NCBI RefSeq assembly: GCF_040024445.1
Contig: NZ_CP157276.1
Location: forward strand, 2,356,001-2,420,000
Reading direction: 5' to 3'
Source of the DNA: Prescottella soli
GTDB lineage: Bacteria > Actinomycetota > Actinomycetes > Mycobacteriales > Mycobacteriaceae
Length of the DNA stretch: 64,000 bases
Shown here piece after piece: positions 8,104 to 16,078 of the stretch (the stretch's first letter is position 1; each line of letters starts with the position of its first letter). The notes below the pieces were generated by a model, which saw only the letters and a program-made list of their open reading frames with translations, was not told where the DNA came from and did no database searches. The translations under genes and the position numbers were made by a program.

Positions 8104-9420
8104 TTACACGCACTCGGAGGCGCCGGCGGCCTCCGTCGAGAAGCCACGGGTCTCGGGAACCGGGTTCCACAGGCCGTCGGTCTTGCCGTAGTTCCAGGTG
8201 GCCTCGCCGGCGACGAGCTGGCGGACGGCCGCGATGAGACGCTCGACGTCGTCGGCGGTGGTGCCCAGACCGAGGCTCGCACGGACGGCACCGTCGCCGT
8301 GGCCGATGCGGTTGAGGATGGGGTGGGCGCAGAAGCGGCCGTCGCGGACGCCGATCCCGTGCTCGGCCGAGAGGTACGCGGCGATCTCGCCGGGCTCGAA
8401 GCCGTCGATCGTGAACGTGACGATGCCGACGCTGTCCGGGGCGTCCGACCACAGGCGCAGCAGCTCCACGCCGTCGATCTCGCCGAGGCCCTGCGCGAGG
8501 CGCGTCGACAGCACGCGCTCGTGCTCGACGACCTTCTCGAAGTCCAACGCGGACAGCGCATCACATGCAGCGGCGAGGGCGGCCACGCCGAGGACGTTGG
8601 GGCTGCCGGCCTCGTGGCGGGCGGGGGCGGGCGCCCAGCAGGTCTCGTCGATCTTCACCTCGCGCACGGCGCCGCCGCCGGCGAGGTAGGGCTCGGCCTC
8701 GTCGAGCCAGTCACGGCGGCCGACCAGCACGCCGGCACCGAACGGCGCGTACAGCTTGTGACCGGAGAACGCCAGGTAGTCGATGCCCGTCTCGGCGAGG
8801 TCCACGCGACGATGCGGGGTGAGCTGGGCGCCGTCGATCAGGACGCGTGCACCGCAGCGGTGCGCGGCCTCGACCAGCTCGGCGATCGGCAGCACCTCGC
8901 CGGTGACGTTGGAGGCACCGGTGATCGCGAGCAGCGCGGCAGGCTTGGCACACAGCTCGGCGACGATACGACGGATGGTCTCGGCAACCGTGTCGGCAGC
9001 CTCGACCTTGCGGGAGTTCTTCCACGGCAACAGGTTTGCGTGATGCTCGATGTCGAGGACCACGACGTCACCGGGGACGCAGTTTGCGAGGAGGTTGAGC
9101 GAATCGGTGGTGTTGCGGGTGAAGACCACCACCTGGTCGGCGTCCGCGCCGACGAAACGCTCGACGGATCCGCGGGCGTTCTCGTAGGCCTCGGTGCTCA
9201 CGCGGGAGGCGTAGCCGGCGCCGCGGTGCACGCTGGCGTAGAACGGCAGCAGTTCCTGAACCCGATCGGTGACCTGCGCCAATGCGGGTGCGCTGGCCGC
9301 GTAGTCAAAGTTCGCGTAGGTGCAGGTTCCACCCCCGACGAGTGGAACCTGCAAGTCACAGCCCGACACGCGGGCGAGCGGAGAGGTGGCACAAGCGTCG
9401 GCGGTCAGTACAGCGGTCAT
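8104..9420 (-). CDS. Aminotransferase class V, cysteine desulfurase-like protein
   Basis: The ATG at 9420 with AAGGA 8 nt upstream gives 438 residues. The fold-type I PLP enzyme pattern is complete: FDYAASAP near residue 40, TRNTTDSLN, HHANLLPW, the aspartate in VLIDGAQ, and the PLP-binding lysine in FSGHKLYAPFGAG (about residue 231). The C-terminal domain ends in a class V GIGVRDGRFCAHP segment. Such enzymes release sulfur from cysteine or related substrates. It lacks SUF/ISC neighbours, so a dedicated salvage role is more likely than housekeeping Fe-S assembly. A SAM-IV riboswitch in the leader indicates control by S-adenosylmethionine. Confidence 0.88.
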   Translation of the reverse strand: MTAVLTADACATSPLARVSGCDLQVPLVGGGTCTYANFDYAASAPALAQVTDRVQELLPFYASVHRGAGYASRVSTEAYENARGSVERFVGADADQVVVFTRNTTDSLNLLANCVPGDVVVLDIEHHANLLPWKNSRKVEAADTVAETIRRIVAELCAKPAALLAITGASNVTGEVLPIAELVEAAHRCGARVLIDGAQLTPHRRVDLAETGIDYLAFSGHKLYAPFGAGVLVGRRDWLDEAEPYLAGGGAVREVKIDETCWAPAPARHEAGSPNVLGVAALAAACDALSALDFEKVVEHERVLSTRLAQGLGEIDGVELLRLWSDAPDSVGIVTFTIDGFEPGEIAAYLSAEHGIGVRDGRFCAHPILNRIGHGDGAVRASLGLGTTADDVERLIAAVRQLVAGEATWNYGKTDGLWNPVPETRGFSTEAAGASECV

Positions 9421-9427
9421 CACAACA

Positions 9428-9447
9428 TCCTTCGGGTCTTGGGACCC
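9428..9447 (-). promoter_or_regulatory. RBS-adjacent hairpin, possible expression platform
   Basis: GGGTC-CCAA-GACCC forms a compact stem (9434-9447) directly abutting the GAAGGA ribosome binding site (9428-9433) of the desulfurase-like gene. No U-tract is present, so translational rather than transcriptional control by the upstream riboswitch is the simpler reading. Confidence 0.45.
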
Positions 9448-9487
9448 GTCAGCGATGAGAGTTGACGCCGTCGGAGTCCGCGCTTGC

Positions 9488-9592
9488 CATGTCCTTGTGG
9501 ACCATGACCTGGTCGTCACCCGGAGCACCCCACCGCGGTTGGAGGGTTGCCGACCAGCTAGCCGGGGCTTGACGCTGGTACTCGTGACCTGG
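9488..9592 (-). ncRNA. SAM-IV riboswitch
   Basis: Read on the minus strand, the leader shows the SAM-IV consensus order: GGTCACGAG, the P2 arm pair CCAGC/GCTGG around CAAGCCCCGGC, then GGCAACCCTCC, CCGCGGTGGGGTGC, and the closing GGTGACGACC. A 3' accessory hairpin follows (CATGGTCC-ACAA-GGACATG). The promoter -10 box ends 5 nt before the aptamer, so the riboswitch begins at or near the RNA 5' end. It precedes a cysteine desulfurase-like gene, consistent with sulfur-amino-acid feedback. The family assignment is by recalled consensus, not a covariance search. Confidence 0.9.
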
Positions 9593-9597
9593 CAACG

Positions 9598-9627
9598 AGA
9601 ATGACAGAGCGATTCGAGCGGTGTCAA
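9598..9627 (-). promoter_or_regulatory. Promoter of the SAM-IV riboswitch / desulfurase transcript
   Basis: On the minus strand a perfect -35 TTGACA (9627-9622) is spaced 18 nt from CATTCT (9603-9598). The predicted start near 9591 coincides with the 5' end of the riboswitch, which supports both calls. Confidence 0.65.
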
Positions 9628-9802
9628 CCCGAACCCGCCCAGTTTCGAATGAGATGGCGGTCACATCCGCGGGGCGCCGCGAGTCGGGCAGGCGTCCAGC
9701 ATCGGGCCGCGGACCAGCCCGCGTCGACTTCCGAAACCAGCTTCAATCGTGGTCCGAAATCTCACTACTGCAACATGATTGATGCGGAGCAGCGATCCCG
9801 CG

Positions 9803-10405
9803 CTAGGCAATCAGGGCGTAGGTCAGGCCGGCGGCGACAGCGCCGGTGAGCGCACCGACGACCACCTGACCCCTCGTGTGGTCCCCGAGATGAACCCGGG
9901 ACCAGCCGATCAACGGCGTGAGGACCAGTGCGAGCAGCCACCACGGCGACACCGCCAGGGCCAGCACCACTGCCACGCCGGCCGAAACGCCGGTGTGGAC
10001 GCTGACCTTCCAGCGGAAGATGCTCGTGATGACGGCGGCTGCCGCCAGTGCGACCAGGCCCGCCGCCATGAACGCGATCATCTCGATCGGTGCATGCGCG
10101 ACAATCTGCACCACCAGCCCCGCGACCACGACGACCAGCAGCGCGACGATCAACAGGTGCCGCTCGTCGATCTTGGTGACATGATGATCGCCGATCTTCG
10201 CCCGCCGAATGCCGGCCAGGATGATGGCCATCGGCACGACGCCCGCGCACACTGCGACGAAAGCACCCCAGCCGGGCGCACCCACCGAGATGCCGATCAC
10301 CATCGACGAAACGATGTTGACGACCCACGGCGCGCCGGCCTCGGTCAGCACTCGGGCAGCCACGTCGACCGCGTTGCGCCGTTCCCGCACAACGGCATTC
10401 GTCAT
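9803..10405 (-). CDS. PAP2-type phosphatase-like membrane protein
   Basis: This is a 200-residue multi-pass membrane protein. The C-terminal half carries a recognisable PAP2 third motif, WSRVHLGDHTRGQ (SR, His and a following basic residue). An altered second motif KVSVHTGVSAG takes the place of the usual PSGH. The first motif is weak. PAP2 proteins dephosphorylate lipid phosphates or undecaprenyl pyrophosphate at the membrane, or have lost activity. Changes in motifs one and two make catalysis uncertain. It lies alone, 176 nt upstream of the riboswitch promoter of the next minus-strand gene. Confidence 0.75.
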   Translation of the reverse strand: MTNAVVRERRNAVDVAARVLTEAGAPWVVNIVSSMVIGISVGAPGWGAFVAVCAGVVPMAIILAGIRRAKIGDHHVTKIDERHLLIVALLVVVVAGLVVQIVAHAPIEMIAFMAAGLVALAAAAVITSIFRWKVSVHTGVSAGVAVVLALAVSPWWLLALVLTPLIGWSRVHLGDHTRGQVVVGALTGAVAAGLTYALIA

Positions 10406-10522
10406 CGTTCCACGACCAGCTCTCCGTTCGTTCGGGCTCGGGGAAACGAGCCGCCGGACGGCAGGTGACTGTACTGGAGGCCCGAGCCGCGGGAGGCACG
10501 CCCGCTGCAGCCGTCGGTGGAC

Positions 10523-10768
10523 TCAGCCGGCAACGATCTGCCGGAGCTCGACGCACCTCAGCGGAATCCGCGACGCCAGCGCCACTGCGAACGGGCCGTC
10601 CGTCACCAGCGCGTACTCGTCGGTGCCGGGAATCGACGCGGGGCCGGTTACCCCACTTTCGTGAACACGACCTGCCGGGGGCGCGGATTTCGCCGCATCC
10701 GGGGGAGAATCGTTCGAAAGAACCGACAGCCTGGCCGACGGGTACCCGGCGACGGGGTGTTCATCCAC
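10523..10768 (-). CDS. Hypothetical 81-residue protein
   Basis: This open frame has an ATG at 10768 and codon use that is fairly GC-rich at third positions, in an otherwise empty interval of about 420 bp between the PAP2 gene and the peptide synthetase gene. There is no strong ribosome binding site, no membrane segment and no family I recognise. It could be a real small gene divergent from the synthetase or chance. The rest of 10406-10832 shows no other gene, riboswitch or clear promoter. Confidence 0.3.
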   Translation of the reverse strand: MDEHPVAGYPSARLSVLSNDSPPDAAKSAPPAGRVHESGVTGPASIPGTDEYALVTDGPFAVALASRIPLRCVELRQIVAG

Positions 10769-10832
10769 CGGACACCTTGCCGTGAGAGAACCAGGTGCCC
10801 GTCCGACCAGGCACAGAGAGGGACAGCCCGGA

Positions 10833-13800
10833 TTGTCTGCCCAGCCAGCAACAGACCAGACGGATCAGCAGGCTCACGACCTGATGGAACGGGTACCGGC
10901 CCAGTTCCTCAGGTCGTCCCTGGCGCCCGCACCCCGCACGCTTGTCGACATCCTCGAGGCCACCGCTGCGGCCTATCCGGATGCGACGGCGATCGACGAC
11001 GGCACCGCGCCCCTGACCTACCGCGAACTGCTCGAAGAGATCGCGACCGGCGCCCGCTGGCTCGCCGACGCCGGGGTGGGCGCGGGCGACCGGGTCGGGG
11101 TGCGGATGCCCTCGGGCTCGCGCGACCTGTACGTCGCGATCCTGTCGGTGCTGGCGGCCGGCGCGGCGTACGTGCCGGTCGACGCCGACGACCCCGACGA
11201 GCGCGCCGAACTTGTGTTCGGGGAGGCGCAGGTGGCGGCGATCCTCACCGCCGACGGCGTCCAGCCCGGCACCGCACCGCACCGCGCCGTCGCTCCGGAC
11301 GTCCGCCCGCCGACTCCCGACGACGACGCCTGGATCATCTTCACGTCGGGCTCCACCGGCACCCCGAAGGGCGTCGCGGTCACCCACCGCAACGCGGCCG
11401 CCTTCGTCGACGCCGAGGCCCGGATGTTCCTGCAGGCCAACCCGATCGGCCCCGAGGATCGGGTGCTCGCGGGGCTGTCGGTGGCGTTCGACGCGTCGTG
11501 CGAGGAGATGTGGCTCGCGTGGCGGCACGGCGCCGCACTGGTCCCCGCGCCCCGTTCGCTGGTGCGCAGTGGCATGGACCTCGGACCGTGGCTGGTCTCC
11601 CGCGACGTCACCGTCGTCTCCACCGTCCCCACGCTCGCGGCGCTCTGGCCGGCCGAGGCGCTCGAGGCGGTGCGACTGTTGATCTTCGGCGGCGAGGCCT
11701 GCCCACCGGATCTCGCCGAGCGCCTCGCGGTCCCCGGCCGCGAGGTGTGGAACACGTACGGCCCCACCGAGGCCACCGTCGTCGCGTGCGGCGCACTGAT
11801 GGACGGCACCGGCCCGGTGCGGATCGGTCTGCCGCTCGACGGCTGGGACCTCGCGGTGGTCGACGCGTCCGATGCGCCGGTCGCCGAAGGCGAGGTCGGC
11901 GAACTCGTCATCGGCGGTGTCGGGCTTGCGCGGTATCTCGATCCGGCGAAGGACGCCGAGAAGTACGCGCCGATGCCCACGCTCGGCTGGGACCGCGCCT
12001 ACCGCAGCGGCGACCTGGTCCGCCTCGACACCGCCGGCCTGCTCTTCCAGGGCCGCGCCGACGACCAGGTCAAGCTGGGCGGACGCCGCATCGAACTCGG
12101 CGAGGTCGACAACGCGCTCCAGCACCTGCCCGGGGTGAGTGGGGCGGCCGCCGCGGTCCGCAAGACCGCGGCCGGGACGTCGATCCTCGTCGGCTACCTC
12201 GCCAGCACCGACCCGCACTTCGACCTGAAGGCCGCGCGCGACCAGCTCGCCGAGCGGCTGCCCGCCGCCCTCGTGCCCCGGCTGGCGCTGGTCGACGAGC
12301 TGCCGACCCGCACGTCCGGCAAGGTCGACCGCAACGCGTTGCCGTGGCCGCTGCCCGGTGCCCGCGAAGACACGGTCGATCCGGCCCTCAGCCTCGACGG
12401 CACCGCCGCGTGGGTCGCCAGACTCTGGGCGTCGATCCTCGGGGCGAGCATCGCCGGGCCCGACGACGACTTCTTCGAACTGGGCGGCGGCTCGCTGTCC
12501 GCGGCCCAGCTGGTGACGGCCCTGCGCGAGCGCTTCCCGGAGGTGACCGTCGCGCAGCTGTACGACCACCCACGCCTGGGGTCGCTCGCCGAGTTCCTCG
12601 ACGCGCTCTCCCCCACCGAGACCGTCGCACCGCGCCACGTCGAGCCCCTGCCCCTACGCGCCCAGGCCGCGCAGATCGCGGCCACCGTGCCGCTGATGAC
12701 GCTCACCGGCCTGCAGTGGGTGACCTGGCTGGCGATCGCCGGCAACGTGCTGGCGTGGTTCGACGTCGCGTGGGCCCCGACGCTGTCGTGGTGGTGGGTG
12801 GCGCTCGCGTTCGTCCTCTTCATCACGCCGGTCGGACGCATGACGATCGCGGTCGCCGGCACCCGGCTGCTGCTGCGCGGGCTGAAACCGGGCACGTACC
12901 GGCGCGGCGGACCCGAGCACCTGCGTCTGTGGGTGGCGCTGCGCCTGGTCGAGGCCAGCGGCGCCGACAACCTGTCCGGCGCGCCGTGGATGCTGTACTT
13001 CGCCCGCGCCCTGGGTGCACGGGTGGGCCACGGCGTCGACCTGCACACCCTCCCGCCGGTCACCGGCATGCTCGTGCTCGGCGACGGCTGCTCCGTCGAA
13101 CCCGAGGTGGACCTGTCCGGCCACTGGATCGACGGCGACGTCGTACACATCGGCGAGATCCGCATCGGGGCCGGTGCCGCCATCGGCGCCCGCTCGACGC
13201 TGCTGCCCGGCGCCCGGATCGGCCGCGGTGCCGAGGTCGCCCCGGGTTCGGCGGTGTTCGGGAAGGTCAAGGCCGGCCAGCACTGGGCCGGCTCGCCCGC
13301 CGTCAAGGTCGGCAAGGCGACGCACCCGTGGCCCGATCACACGCCGCGGCGCGCCACGCGCTGGGTCCCGATCTTCGGCGTCACCTCCGTCGTGCTCGCG
13401 GGCATGCCGATCTTCGGCCTGGCCGCCGGCCTGATCCTGATCGGGTGGTGGGTTCGTGACGCCGCCGACCTCGGCGACGCGTTCCGGCGGGCGCTGGCGA
13501 TCCTGCCCGTCGCGTCCCTGCTGAGCCTGTTCGTCTTCGCGGCCCTGACCGTGATCGCCGTGCGACTGCTGTCAATCGGGCTCACCGAGGGATACCACCC
13601 GGTGCGCAGCCGCGTCGGCTGGCAGGCGTGGGCCACCGAGCGCCTCATGGACTCGGCCCGCACGTTCCTGTTCCCGCTGTACGCGAGTCTGCTGACGCCG
13701 CTCTGGCTGAAGCTGCTGGGCGCCAAGGTGGGCCGCGACACCGAGATCTCGACGGCGCTCGTGCTCCCCAAGTTCACGACGGTCGCCGACGGCGCATTCC

Positions 13801-14765
13801 TCGCCGACGACACGATGGTCGCGAGCTACGAACTCGGCGGCGGCTGGATGCGCATCGAACCGGCCAAGGTCGGCAAGCGCGCGTTCCTGGGTAACTCCGG
13901 CATGGCCGGACCCGGCCGGCGCGTCCCCAAGAACGGCCTGGTCGCGGTGCTGTCGGCGGCCCCGAGCAAGGCGAAGTCGGGATCGTCGTGGCTGGGCAGC
14001 CCGCCGGTCCGGTTGCGCCGGGCCGCGACGGAGTCCGACGCGTCCCGCACGTTCGAGCCGCCGCTGCGGCTGAAGATCGCCCGCGCGTTCGTCGAGACGT
14101 GCCGGCTGATCCCGGTCGTGGTGACGTTCGGGATCGGCGTCGGGGTGCTGTTCACGCTGGCGTGGCTGGTGCCGGTCGGCGGTTTCTGGCTGGCCGCGCT
14201 GTGCGGCGGCGTCGTCCTGATGCTCGCGGGCGCCGTCGCCGGCGCCGTGTCGGTGGCCGCGAAGTGGCTCGTCGTCGGCCGGATCGGCACCGTCGAGCAC
14301 CCGCTGTGGAGCTCGTTCGTGTGGCGCAACGAGGTGTCCGACGCGTTCGTCGAGACCGTTGCCGCGCCGTGGTTCGCCCGCGCCGCCAATGGCACCGCCG
14401 TGATGAACGTGTGGCTGCGCGGCCTCGGCGCGACCATCGGCCGCGGCGTGTGGTGCGAGACGTACTGGCTGCCCGAGGCCGACCTGGTGACGCTCGGTGA
14501 CGGCGCCACCGTCGAGCGGGGGTGCGTCGTGCAGACCCACCTGTTCCATGATCGGATCATGTCCATGGACACCGTCACGTTGGGCGCGGGCGCCACCCTC
14601 GGCCCGCACTGCGTCGCGCTGCCCGCCGCCGGACTCGGCGACGGCGCCACCGTCGGCCCCGCCTCGCTCGTCATGCGCGGCGACGTCGTCCCGCCGTCCA
14701 CGCGCTGGCAGGGCAATCCGATTGCACCGTGGACGGATTCGACGGCCGACGAGGGCACCCGATGA
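10833..14765 (+). CDS. Pls/PosA-type non-ribosomal peptide synthetase (A-T-membrane/left-handed-helix domains)
   Basis: From the TTG at 10833 the protein has 1310 residues; a GTG at 10782 and an ATG at 10884 are alternatives. An adenylation domain (about 35-500) has TSGSTGTPKG, FDASCEEMW, NTYGPTE and YRSGD. A carrier domain follows, with LGGGSLS near residue 550. There is no condensation or thioesterase domain. Instead, three membrane blocks (starting near 620, 845 and 1085) alternate with three acyltransferase-like left-handed helix domains rich in hexapeptide repeats. This is the layout of epsilon-poly-lysine synthetase (Pls) and its relatives, which make isopeptide-linked homopolymers. Aligned by eye to GrsA, the specificity residues read D-A-E-S-I-G-T-V-V-K, with Glu at position 239 pointing to a basic amino acid. 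It overlaps the M1 peptidase gene by 4 nt. Confidence 0.88.
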   Translation: MSAQPATDQTDQQAHDLMERVPAQFLRSSLAPAPRTLVDILEATAAAYPDATAIDDGTAPLTYRELLEEIATGARWLADAGVGAGDRVGVRMPSGSRDLYVAILSVLAAGAAYVPVDADDPDERAELVFGEAQVAAILTADGVQPGTAPHRAVAPDVRPPTPDDDAWIIFTSGSTGTPKGVAVTHRNAAAFVDAEARMFLQANPIGPEDRVLAGLSVAFDASCEEMWLAWRHGAALVPAPRSLVRSGMDLGPWLVSRDVTVVSTVPTLAALWPAEALEAVRLLIFGGEACPPDLAERLAVPGREVWNTYGPTEATVVACGALMDGTGPVRIGLPLDGWDLAVVDASDAPVAEGEVGELVIGGVGLARYLDPAKDAEKYAPMPTLGWDRAYRSGDLVRLDTAGLLFQGRADDQVKLGGRRIELGEVDNALQHLPGVSGAAAAVRKTAAGTSILVGYLASTDPHFDLKAARDQLAERLPAALVPRLALVDELPTRTSGKVDRNALPWPLPGAREDTVDPALSLDGTAAWVARLWASILGASIAGPDDDFFELGGGSLSAAQLVTALRERFPEVTVAQLYDHPRLGSLAEFLDALSPTETVAPRHVEPLPLRAQAAQIAATVPLMTLTGLQWVTWLAIAGNVLAWFDVAWAPTLSWWWVALAFVLFITPVGRMTIAVAGTRLLLRGLKPGTYRRGGPEHLRLWVALRLVEASGADNLSGAPWMLYFARALGARVGHGVDLHTLPPVTGMLVLGDGCSVEPEVDLSGHWIDGDVVHIGEIRIGAGAAIGARSTLLPGARIGRGAEVAPGSAVFGKVKAGQHWAGSPAVKVGKATHPWPDHTPRRATRWVPIFGVTSVVLAGMPIFGLAAGLILIGWWVRDAADLGDAFRRALAILPVASLLSLFVFAALTVIAVRLLSIGLTEGYHPVRSRVGWQAWATERLMDSARTFLFPLYASLLTPLWLKLLGAKVGRDTEISTALVLPKFTTVADGAFLADDTMVASYELGGGWMRIEPAKVGKRAFLGNSGMAGPGRRVPKNGLVAVLSAAPSKAKSGSSWLGSPPVRLRRAATESDASRTFEPPLRLKIARAFVETCRLIPVVVTFGIGVGVLFTLAWLVPVGGFWLAALCGGVVLMLAGAVAGAVSVAAKWLVVGRIGTVEHPLWSSFVWRNEVSDAFVETVAAPWFARAANGTAVMNVWLRGLGATIGRGVWCETYWLPEADLVTLGDGATVERGCVVQTHLFHDRIMSMDTVTLGAGATLGPHCVALPAAGLGDGATVGPASLVMRGDVVPPSTRWQGNPIAPWTDSTADEGTR

Positions 14766-16078
14766 AGCCCGGCAAGGTCTCCGAGGAACCGCTCGACCCG
14801 TACCTGCCGCAGAACGGCAATCGCGGCTACCGCGTGTCCCGGTACGAATTGGACCTCACCTACAAGGTGCACAGCAACCGCCTGTCCGGCAAGGCGTCGA
14901 TCACGGCGACGACCACCGATGTCCGGCCGCGCTTCTCGCTGGATCTCGCGCAGACGATGCTGGTGTCGAAGCTGTCGGTGAACGGGCGACGCGTCGCGAA
15001 GTACACCCACCGCGACGGCAAGCTGACGATCACCCCGGCGCAGAAGATCCCCGCGGGCGGCGCCCTGTCGGTCACCGTCCAGTACGCCGGCAACCCGCTG
15101 CCGATCGTGACCATGTGGGGCGACGTCGGCTGGGAGGAACTCACCGAGGGATCGCTCGTCGCGAGCCAGCCCAACGGGGCGGCGTCGTGGTTCCCGTGCG
15201 ACGACCACCCGAGTTGCAAAGCCAGCTACCGCATCTCGATCACCACCGACTCGCCGTACCACGCGGTCGCGAACGGCACGCTGGTCCGCAAGCAGACCAA
15301 GGCGAGCCAGACCACGTGGGTGTACGAGCAGACCGAGCCGATGGCGAGCTACCTGGCGACCATCCAGATCGGCCCGTACGAGCGCCGACGCGTCGACGGG
15401 GGACGCGTCCCCATGTACGCGCTGCACCCCACGGATCTGCGGGCCCGGTTCGACCACGACTTCGGCCGCCAGCCGCAGATGATGGAGGTCTTCGAAAAGC
15501 TGTTCGGCCCCTACCCGTTCGCGGACTACTCGGTCGTCGTCACCGGCGACGATCTCGAGATCCCGATCGAGGCGCAGGGCCTTTCGATCTTCGGCGCCAA
15601 CCAGTGCGACGGCCGGCGCGGCTCGGAACGCCTTGTCGCACACGAACTCGCGCACCAGTGGTTCGGCAACAGCCTCACCCTCGGGGCGTGGAGGGACATC
15701 TGGCTGCACGAGGGCTTCGCGTGCTACGCGGAGTGGCTGTGGTCCGAGAACTCCGGCGGACCCGACGCCCACACCCACGCCCTGCAGGCGCACCGTGGGC
15801 TCGTCGGCAAACCGCAGGACCTCCTCGTCGGCGACCCCGGACCGCAACTGATGTTCGACGACCGCATCTACAAGCGCGGCGCCCTCACCCTGCACGTGCT
15901 GCGGCAGGAGATCGGCGACGACGCCTTCTTCGCACTGCTGAACAGGTGGACCGCCAAGTACCGGCATGCGACGGTCTCCACCGAGCAGTTCACCGATCTG
16001 GCAGCGCATTTCACCGACAAACCCCTGCGCCGCCTGTGGGAGGCGTGGCTCGGCGAGAAGGCGCTACCCGCGCTCTGA
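14762..16078 (+). CDS. M1 family zinc metallopeptidase coupled to the Pls-type synthetase
   Basis: The start ATG overlaps the synthetase stop (ATGA), so translation is coupled. The 438-residue protein has the M1 N-terminal beta domain, a substrate-binding loop region (GDDLEIPIEAQGL, replacing the usual GAMEN), the zinc site HELAHQWFGNS near residue 293 and the third ligand in WLHEGFA 18 residues on. It stops after the catalytic and a short helical part, so it is a compact M1 form of half the classical length. No signal peptide is visible, so it is cytosolic. Pairing with a Pls-type synthetase suggests it trims or degrades the polymer from its amino end; this is inference from the coupling and from recalled pls/pld pairs in Streptomyces. 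Confidence 0.88.
   Translation: MKPGKVSEEPLDPYLPQNGNRGYRVSRYELDLTYKVHSNRLSGKASITATTTDVRPRFSLDLAQTMLVSKLSVNGRRVAKYTHRDGKLTITPAQKIPAGGALSVTVQYAGNPLPIVTMWGDVGWEELTEGSLVASQPNGAASWFPCDDHPSCKASYRISITTDSPYHAVANGTLVRKQTKASQTTWVYEQTEPMASYLATIQIGPYERRRVDGGRVPMYALHPTDLRARFDHDFGRQPQMMEVFEKLFGPYPFADYSVVVTGDDLEIPIEAQGLSIFGANQCDGRRGSERLVAHELAHQWFGNSLTLGAWRDIWLHEGFACYAEWLWSENSGGPDAHTHALQAHRGLVGKPQDLLVGDPGPQLMFDDRIYKRGALTLHVLRQEIGDDAFFALLNRWTAKYRHATVSTEQFTDLAAHFTDKPLRRLWEAWLGEKALPAL

Noticed and set aside
10406-10832. Lysine or other riboswitch before the Pls-type gene
   Set aside because: I checked for a lysine-box or other known aptamer core and found none; only short unremarkable hairpins.
10517-13459. 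A 980-codon open frame on the plus strand
   Set aside because: It overlaps the Pls-type synthetase in another frame, is Arg/Pro-rich without domains, and is a typical shadow in GC-rich coding DNA.
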